Of a DNA stretch of 34,802 nt, positions 26,399-32,286 are shown in pieces (positions within the stretch are counted from its first letter, which is position 1; each line of letters opens with the position of its first letter). The translations under genes and the position numbers were made by a program. Below the pieces are notes generated by a model. That model made no database searches and was not told the origin of the DNA. It was given only the letters and a program-made list of their open reading frames with translations. This DNA comes from CAMTVQ01 sp947085255 (GTDB taxonomy: Bacteria; Bacteroidota; Bacteroidia; Sphingobacteriales; Sphingobacteriaceae): NCBI GenBank assembly GCA_947085255.1, contig CAMTVQ010000007.1:1-34802 (forward strand), written 5' to 3'.

Positions 26399-27197
26399 AA
26401 CCACCGAATCGGCATCCCATTACCAACAATTAGAGCAACAATCGGTTGCCGAACTGCTGCGTAATATTAATACCGAAGACACATCAGTACCCCTAGCCAT
26501 CGAAAAGGTATTACCAAAAATAGAGCAATTGGTAACCGCCATTGTAAGTAAGATGAAAAACGGAGGGCGCTTATTTTATATAGGAGCCGGTACAAGTGGG
26601 CGTTTGGGCATTGTTGATGCCAGTGAGTGTCCGCCTACATTTGGTGTACCACATGATTGGGTAATTGGAATAATAGCAGGGGGCGATGCCGCTATACGCA
26701 AAGCAGTAGAGTTTGCCGAAGATGATACAGAACAAGCTTGGAAAGATTTGCAAGCACACGGAATAAGCGATAAGGATGTAGTAATTGGTATTGCTGCATC
26801 TGGCGGCACGCCATATGTAGTAGGTGGCTTAAAAAAAGCCCAAGAGCAGCACATTACTACTGGCTGCATTGTTTGCAATATTGGCAGTGCTGTAGCGGCT
26901 CAAGCTAATTTTCCGATAGAAGTAGTGGTAGGACCTGAATTTGTAACAGGAAGCACCCGAATGAAAGCCGGCACTGCTCAAAAATTAGTGCTTAATATGA
27001 TTAGCACTGCCACCATGATACAATTAGGTAGAGTAAAAGGAAACAAAATGGTTGATATGCAGTTGAGCAATAATAAATTGGTGGATAGAGGTGTACGTAT
27101 GATTATGGATGAGTTACTAGTAGATGAAACTACTGCACAAGCTTTGTTGACTAAACATGGGAGTGTACGAAAAGCAATAGACGCCTATCATAATTAG
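26391..27197 (+). CDS. murQ: N-acetylmuramic acid 6-phosphate etherase
   Basis: MurQ cleaves the lactyl ether of MurNAc-6-phosphate, giving GlcNAc-6-phosphate and lactate in peptidoglycan recycling. The 268-residue SIS-domain protein has YIGAGTSGRLGIVDASECPP (63-82) with Glu79, the second acidic residue Glu110 in EFAEDD, GIAASGGTPYV, and STRMKAGTAQKLVLNMIS. It is about 30 residues shorter than E. coli MurQ, lacking part of the C-terminal helical tail, which I recall as usual in Bacteroidota. Its ATG lies inside the kinase gene end, so the two are coupled. Confidence 0.95.
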   Translation: MIKTTESASHYQQLEQQSVAELLRNINTEDTSVPLAIEKVLPKIEQLVTAIVSKMKNGGRLFYIGAGTSGRLGIVDASECPPTFGVPHDWVIGIIAGGDAAIRKAVEFAEDDTEQAWKDLQAHGISDKDVVIGIAASGGTPYVVGGLKKAQEQHITTGCIVCNIGSAVAAQANFPIEVVVGPEFVTGSTRMKAGTAQKLVLNMISTATMIQLGRVKGNKMVDMQLSNNKLVDRGVRMIMDELLVDETTAQALLTKHGSVRKAIDAYHN

Positions 27198-27228
27198 CAG
27201 ATTTGCTAATTAGTTAATTTGCTAATTA
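27191..27228. repeat. Small inverted/direct repeat at the murQ stop
   Basis: TAATTAGCA (27191-27199) pairs with TGCTAATTA (27204-27212) around 4 bases, and ATTTGCTAATTA recurs at 27201-27212 and 27217-27228. The murQ stop codon lies in the first arm and the next ATG starts one base after the last copy. No T-run follows, so it is not a typical terminator. Confidence 0.6.
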
Positions 27229-27229
27229 T

Positions 27230-27796
27230 ATGCACGATATAGAACCTTTTTACGCGTGGCGCGATTTTTATATAGCATCAGAAGATGCGCAATCTCCATT
27301 TTTTGGGCAGCAATACAGCGAGTTTGAGTTTGAGAACAAGGTGTACAATTATTACATTCACCCGCAGTGGGATACCTTCGGATCGCAAACGCTCTACTTA
27401 AAAATCATTTTTGCAGACTATGAATTGGGCTATGCCATTATCGAATTTATTGGCGAATGGAACGACTGCATTCACAATGATATTATGTTCCTAAAAAGAG
27501 ATGTTATCGAATTATTGATTCAAGAGGGCATCACCAAATTTATTTTAATTGGAGAGAACATTCTCAACTTCCACACTTCTGATGATTGCTATTACGAAGA
27601 ATGGTTTCAGGATATAGAAGACGGATGGATTAGTGGCATCAATTTCAGAGAACACGTAATTGATGAATTTAAACGCAGCAATATTGACTATTATATCAAC
27701 TTTGGTGGGGAGCTAGACGAATTTAACTGGCGTTCCTTACGTCCGCTACAACTATTTAATAAAGTAGAAGAGCTGATGACGAAGCGATTAGGATAA
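27230..27796 (+). CDS. Hypothetical cytosolic protein, unrecognised family
   Basis: I do not recognise this 188-residue protein. It has no signal peptide or membrane helix and is very rich in aromatic and acidic residues (FYAWRDFYIASED at the start; many Tyr, Phe, Trp, Asp, Glu), with alternating strand-like segments such as TLYLKIIFADYELGYAIIEF and ITKFILIGENIL, suggesting an alpha/beta fold. Codon use matches the neighbours, and it begins 32 bases after murQ on the same strand, so it may be read through from the murK-murQ transcript. Function is unknown; a role in cell-wall recycling would be guesswork. Confidence 0.75.
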   Translation: MHDIEPFYAWRDFYIASEDAQSPFFGQQYSEFEFENKVYNYYIHPQWDTFGSQTLYLKIIFADYELGYAIIEFIGEWNDCIHNDIMFLKRDVIELLIQEGITKFILIGENILNFHTSDDCYYEEWFQDIEDGWISGINFREHVIDEFKRSNIDYYINFGGELDEFNWRSLRPLQLFNKVEELMTKRLG

Positions 27797-27817
27797 ATTA
27801 AAAAAATATTTGAGGTG

Positions 27818-28495
27818 TTAGCCCTCCAAAGGAATATCTTTCTTACCGTGTTTCAGCACTTTACCTTCCACATAAAATATTACCTCTTCGGCAATATTGG
27901 TAATATGGTCGCCGGTACGCTCTAATTTACGGATAATAGTAAGCAAATACAAAGCAGCCAAGGCTTTACTGTGATTTTCTGTAATGTACTTTGCAATAAT
28001 TTCTGTAGCGTTTTTATTAATTTCATCTACCACACTATCTCGTTGAAAGATAGTACGTGCCAGTTTTGTATCATCTGTAGCATATGCTGTACAAATATCG
28101 TTAAGCATATGTAACACATTGTCTGCCATTTCTTGGAAACGTGTTTCCTCTAATAACTTCTTATCAAATTTTTCTTGCGCTTGCATTACATACTGCGCAA
28201 TACCTTCTGCATTATCGCCAATACGTTCTAAGTTATAGTTTACTTTTAGTGTGGCAAATACTAGGCGTAAATCTCCTGCAACGGGATTTTGTAGGGCAAA
28301 AATATTTTCGCAATCCCTATCAATTTTCAGCTCAAATGCATTTACCCGTTTTTCTTGAATCTTTACCTCTTTAGCAAGATTCTTATCCATCTCAACAAAC
28401 GCAATAATGCACTTTTTAATCTGCTTACCTACCAAACTGCCCATTTCATTCACTTGGTTTTTAAGCTTTTGTAATTCTATTTCGATATGAATCAT
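27818..28495 (-). CDS. phoU: Phosphate signalling protein PhoU
   Basis: A 225-residue all-helical protein with two PhoU repeats (about 15-100 and 115-205). PhoU links the Pst transporter with the PhoR/PhoB two-component system and restrains phosphate uptake. The metal-binding style segments show as VKIQEKRVNAFELKIDRD in repeat one and RKLERTGDHITNIAEEVIF in repeat two. It is the last gene of the pstSCAB-phoU run, 49 bases after pstB; no clear terminator follows. Confidence 0.93.
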   Translation of the reverse strand: MIHIEIELQKLKNQVNEMGSLVGKQIKKCIIAFVEMDKNLAKEVKIQEKRVNAFELKIDRDCENIFALQNPVAGDLRLVFATLKVNYNLERIGDNAEGIAQYVMQAQEKFDKKLLEETRFQEMADNVLHMLNDICTAYATDDTKLARTIFQRDSVVDEINKNATEIIAKYITENHSKALAALYLLTIIRKLERTGDHITNIAEEVIFYVEGKVLKHGKKDIPLEG

Positions 28496-28544
28496 GGCTA
28501 TACGATACGTTGACTAATAAATAATGAAGGCAATTTAAGCAAAA

Positions 28545-29300
28545 TCACCCAAACCTGCCGGTTATATAACGGTGTGTTTGCTCTATTTTAGGATTGGTAA
28601 AAATGGTGGAGGTATCATCAAACTCTATCAACTCTCCCATATAGAAAAAGGCTGTTTTATCACTTACCCTACCTGCTTGCTGCATGTTATGGGTAACAAT
28701 CATGATGGTGTATTTTTCTTTTAGTTCGTGTATTAGCTCTTCAATTTTGGCAGTAGAAATTGGGTCAAGAGCCGATGCTGGCTCGTCCATTAGCACCACC
28801 GAAGGCTCAACCGCCAATGTACGCGCAATGCACAAACGTTGTTGCTGACCGCCCGAAAGTGCAAATGCCGATTTATGTAATTTATCTTTCACCTCTTCCC
28901 ACAACGCTGCTTGCTGCAAGGAACGCTCTACGGTTTCGGCTATAAATTTTTTATGGGTAATACCATTTACCTTCAAGCCGTATGCTACATTCTCAAAAAT
29001 ACTTTTCGGAAAAGGATTAGGCTTTTGAAAAACCATTCCTACTTTTTTCCGATGTGCCGTTACGTCTATTTTTTTAGCATAAATATCTCTTCCATCGATG
29101 GTCATGTCACCTTCAATCTTAAAGGTATCAATCAAATCATTCATGCGATTGAAACAGCGCAAAAAAGTAGATTTCCCACATCCTGATGGCCCAATAAGTG
29201 CCGTTACAGTATTAGCTTTTACCTTTAGATTGATATTTTTGAGCGCATGAAATGTACCATAGTGTACATTTATATTTTTTGCCTCTAGTTTACTTACCAT
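28545..29300 (-). CDS. pstB: Phosphate ABC transporter ATP-binding protein PstB
   Basis: The 251-residue ATPase energises high-affinity phosphate import. Walker A is GPSGCGKST (37-45), Q-loop FQKPNPFPKS (91-100), signature LSGGQQQR (148-155), Walker B VVLMDEP (168-174) and the switch histidine in VTHNMQQA. The PstB-specific pattern NPFPKSIFENVAYGLK is present. It lies 13 bases after pstA in the operon. Confidence 0.97.
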   Translation of the reverse strand: MVSKLEAKNINVHYGTFHALKNINLKVKANTVTALIGPSGCGKSTFLRCFNRMNDLIDTFKIEGDMTIDGRDIYAKKIDVTAHRKKVGMVFQKPNPFPKSIFENVAYGLKVNGITHKKFIAETVERSLQQAALWEEVKDKLHKSAFALSGGQQQRLCIARTLAVEPSVVLMDEPASALDPISTAKIEELIHELKEKYTIMIVTHNMQQAGRVSDKTAFFYMGELIEFDDTSTIFTNPKIEQTHRYITGRFG

Positions 29301-29313
29301 AATAAAAACCTTA

Positions 29314-30171
29314 TTAAAATTTAACTTTTTTGTACCATCTGTTGCGCAAATACACCGCTATACCGTTCATCAAAAAAGTAAACGAAAGTAACACAATAAT
29401 AGCCGCCGAAGCATTTACCACAAACCCTGCTTGCGGACGAGTAACCCAATTAAATATTTGGATAGGAAGCACTGTAAACTGATCCATTGGACCCGCAGGC
29501 GCGAAAGGCACATACACCAATGCGCCTACTACAATTAAAGGTGCTGTTTCTCCAATAGCTCGCGAAATAGCCAATATTAATCCTGTAAGAATTCCCCCAA
29601 AAGAGGAAGGCAATACTACATTCCAAATGGTTTGCCACTTAGATGCCCCCATGGCCAATGAAGCTTCGCACAATGATTTGGGCACTGCTTTTATGGCTTC
29701 ACGAGTAGATACAATAATAATAGGCAGAATGAGCAAGGCAAGTGTAAAACTACCCGCTAATAAGCTATTGCCTAAATTTGCTATCCGTACAAATACTTGC
29801 AATCCCAAAATACCATAAATGATTGACGGTACTCCTGCTAAATTGGCAATATTAATTTCGATAAAGCGTGCCATTCTATTCTTTTTACCATATTCTTCTA
29901 GGTAAATACCCGCTCCTACTCCCAATGGAAATGCAATGAGTATGGTAAGTACTAAAATCCATACCATACCACACAATGCAGTAAAAATACCTGCCTTTTC
30001 GGGCAATCTGGAAGGCAAATTGGTGATAAAGTCCCAACTAATGCGACTTAGTCCACGCGATAAAATATCTGTAAGCAGCGCCAATAGCACTAATAAGGCA
30101 AATGCCGTGCAGGCCATAGCAAAGTAATAGAATGCCTGGTCTTTTATACGATTTCGAGAGGCGTTACTCAT
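29314..30171 (-). CDS. pstA: Phosphate ABC transporter permease PstA
   Basis: A 285-residue inner-membrane permease with six hydrophobic segments. The ABC permease coupling loop is seen as EAIKAVPKSLCEASLAMGASKWQ split across the region about 152-174, followed by VLPSSFGGILTGLILAISRA with the phosphate-permease pattern AIGETAPL. Its ATG overlaps the end of pstC by eight bases, so the permeases are translationally coupled. Confidence 0.95.
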   Translation of the reverse strand: MSNASRNRIKDQAFYYFAMACTAFALLVLLALLTDILSRGLSRISWDFITNLPSRLPEKAGIFTALCGMVWILVLTILIAFPLGVGAGIYLEEYGKKNRMARFIEINIANLAGVPSIIYGILGLQVFVRIANLGNSLLAGSFTLALLILPIIIVSTREAIKAVPKSLCEASLAMGASKWQTIWNVVLPSSFGGILTGLILAISRAIGETAPLIVVGALVYVPFAPAGPMDQFTVLPIQIFNWVTRPQAGFVVNASAAIIVLLSFTFLMNGIAVYLRNRWYKKVKF

Positions 30172-31075
30172 ACTTTTCTTGGTATTTACGTTTTACCCAA
30201 AAACTAATATTGTTCAATATAAAAGTGAATACAAATAAGGTAATACCGGCTGCAAATATGGTACGATATTCTAATGAATTTTGTGGAACATCACCCATAC
30301 TTACCTGTACAATATAGGTCGTGATTGTTTCTATAGAACCTAATGGATTCATGGTAAGTTTTGGTTCTTGCCCTGCGGCAATAGCAACAATCATGGTTTC
30401 GCCAATAGCGCGCGAAATAGCCAATATAACAGATACTACTATACCCGAGGTAGCAGCAGGCACTATTACTTTCCATGCTGTTTGCAATCGAGTAGAACCC
30501 ATACCATATGCCGCTTCTCGCAGCGTATTAGGAACTGCTCGCAATGCATCTTCACTTAAGGAAGACACATATGGAATAATCATAATACCCATTACCAAAC
30601 CTGCAGAAAGAGCATTAAATCCTGATAAATTAGGAATAAAAGATTGCAAAAATGGGGTAACTACCAAAAGAGCGAAAAAACCATACACTACGGTAGGTAC
30701 TGCTGCCAAAATCTCTAGCAACGGTTTTACAATGCTGGTAAATTTAGGTGATGCGTATTCATTTAGAAAAATAGCAATAGTAAGCCCAATAGGTACAGCC
30801 ACGCTTATTGCAATAAGCGTGGTGAGCAATGTGCCTGTTACCAAAGGCATAATACCAAAATGTTTATCTGCAAACAAGGGAGTCCATTGCGTATCACTAA
30901 CAAAAGAGATAAACGAAACTTCCTTAAAAAAAGAAAATGTTTCAGTGGCTAACACAATTACAATACCCAAGGTTGTAATTATGGTAACCATGCTACATAA
31001 TAGCAATAGCAGTTCAATTAGCTTTTCGCCTAATTTCCTGTTGATTCTTATAGAAGATACTATTTTTGATATCAC
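30164..31075 (-). CDS. pstC: Phosphate ABC transporter permease PstC
   Basis: The 303-residue partner permease of PstA, with six membrane segments, the coupling loop DALRAVPNTLREAAYGMGST and the conserved AIGETMIVAIAAG block (about 220-235). It begins eight bases after the pstS stop. The N-terminal 18 residues are basic and cytosolic, fitting an inside-positive first helix. Confidence 0.95.
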   Translation of the reverse strand: MISKIVSSIRINRKLGEKLIELLLLLCSMVTIITTLGIVIVLATETFSFFKEVSFISFVSDTQWTPLFADKHFGIMPLVTGTLLTTLIAISVAVPIGLTIAIFLNEYASPKFTSIVKPLLEILAAVPTVVYGFFALLVVTPFLQSFIPNLSGFNALSAGLVMGIMIIPYVSSLSEDALRAVPNTLREAAYGMGSTRLQTAWKVIVPAATSGIVVSVILAISRAIGETMIVAIAAGQEPKLTMNPLGSIETITTYIVQVSMGDVPQNSLEYRTIFAAGITLFVFTFILNNISFWVKRKYQEKYE

Positions 31076-31083
31076 GTATGTTA

Positions 31084-32097
31084 CTATTTCTCTGCTTTCA
31101 AGATATCCGCTATGCTTACACCAACTGCAGATCTTGTTGAAAATAAAGATCCTATAGTTTTTGTTTCAAAACGTTTTTGCGCTAAAGTATATGCCTCTGC
31201 AGGTAAAGCAACAGAACCTACTTCTGTAGCCAAAGTGGCAGCATTTTGCAAATAAAACAATACAAATTCTTTTACTTCTGCTCTATCCGCTGCTGTAGCA
31301 TTGATATAAATAAACTCTGGACGGGCAAGTGGCTGATATGTACCATTAGATACCGTTTCGTTGGTAGGTAAGATAGCCCCTTTTCCATTCTCCTCATTTT
31401 CATCGTTCACTGGAACTAATTTCAATTTATCTTTATTTTCACTGTAATATCCTAAGCCAAAATAACCCAATGCTCCTTTATCAGAAGAAACACCTTGCAC
31501 CAATACGTTATCATCCTCACTGGCAGTATAATCACCACGTGATGCTTTCGATTTTCCATTAATTGCTTCTGTAAAATAATCATATGTTCCTGAAGAAACA
31601 CCTGCACCATATAGGTTGATAGGCTCATTTGGCCAATTAGCACGAATCTGATTCCATGTTTTAATTTTACCTTGTGCTTCAGGCTCCCAAATCTTTTTCA
31701 ATTCGGCAACGGTTAAGTAATCCACAAACGAATTTGCTTTATTTACCACAATTGCTAAGCCATCATAGGCAACAGGTAATTCAATAAACGTTATCGCATT
31801 TTCTTTGCACAGTGCCAATTCTTCTTCTTTTATTGGACGAGATGCATTACTAATATCTGTTTCGCCTCTACCAAATTTTTTGAAACCACCACCAGTACCA
31901 GATACCCCAACGGTTACCTTAATACCACTTTGAACAGCCCTAAATTCTTCTGCAACCGCTTCGGTAATAGGATAGACCGTACTAGATCCGTCAATTTTAA
32001 TTTCGCCAGAAATAGTTGTTGCTGTATTCGTTTGAGTATTATTGCCACAAGACATAATACCAACACTAAGAATAAGTACTAAAAGATTTTTTTTCAT
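31084..32097 (-). CDS. pstS: Phosphate-binding lipoprotein PstS
   Basis: The 337-residue periplasmic substrate-binding protein of the Pst importer. MKK, a hydrophobic stretch and GIMSC give a lipobox with Cys17. After a Thr/Asn-rich linker come the phosphate-binding loops IDGSSTVYPIT, VSGTGGGFKKF with FGRGETDISNASRPI, and GAGVSSGTYDYF, all typical of PstS. First gene of the operon, preceded by a Pho-box-like array and a -7 box. Confidence 0.95.
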   Translation of the reverse strand: MKKNLLVLILSVGIMSCGNNTQTNTATTISGEIKIDGSSTVYPITEAVAEEFRAVQSGIKVTVGVSGTGGGFKKFGRGETDISNASRPIKEEELALCKENAITFIELPVAYDGLAIVVNKANSFVDYLTVAELKKIWEPEAQGKIKTWNQIRANWPNEPINLYGAGVSSGTYDYFTEAINGKSKASRGDYTASEDDNVLVQGVSSDKGALGYFGLGYYSENKDKLKLVPVNDENEENGKGAILPTNETVSNGTYQPLARPEFIYINATAADRAEVKEFVLFYLQNAATLATEVGSVALPAEAYTLAQKRFETKTIGSLFSTRSAVGVSIADILKAEK

Positions 32098-32132
32098 TTT
32101 AATTATTTTGCAAGTTTACTGTATAGGTTCTA

Positions 32133-32176
32133 CAAAAGTATTACCCCAATGTTAAGTTAGTGTTAACTGTTGTAAA
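32133..32176 (-). promoter_or_regulatory. pst promoter with Pho-box-like direct repeats
   Basis: On the minus strand, TTTACA (32176-32171), TTAACA (32166-32161) and TTAACA (32155-32150) are spaced 10 and 11 bases, one helical turn. They lie over the -33 position of a -7 box TACTTTTG (32140-32133), and no TTG -33 element is present, as expected of an activator-dependent promoter. The repeat resembles the TTAACA boxes bound by B. subtilis PhoP. The Pho assignment is inference from the repeat plus the downstream pst genes. Confidence 0.55.
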
Positions 32177-32219
32177 GTTAGTTATTCATTTATCTTTTTA
32201 GAGATTGAAAAAAATACAA

Positions 32220-32251
32220 CAAAAGAGGTCAGAACTTTCGCCCTGACCTCT
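32220..32251 (-). terminator. Terminator of the repeat-protein gene
   Basis: AGAGGTCAG (32224-32232) pairs with CTGACCTCT (32243-32251) around a 10-base loop. On the minus strand the stem is followed by TTTTGTTG and more T, 36 bases after the stop of the repeat-protein gene. Confidence 0.8.
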
Positions 32252-32286
32252 AATCTAAATACTTAACTAAAATATTAAAAACTAAA

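Noticed and set aside
30321..31157. 278-codon plus-strand open frame opposite pstC and pstS
   Set aside because: It is antisense to two well supported pst genes, has no homology-like motifs and no promoter; it is an open shadow frame.
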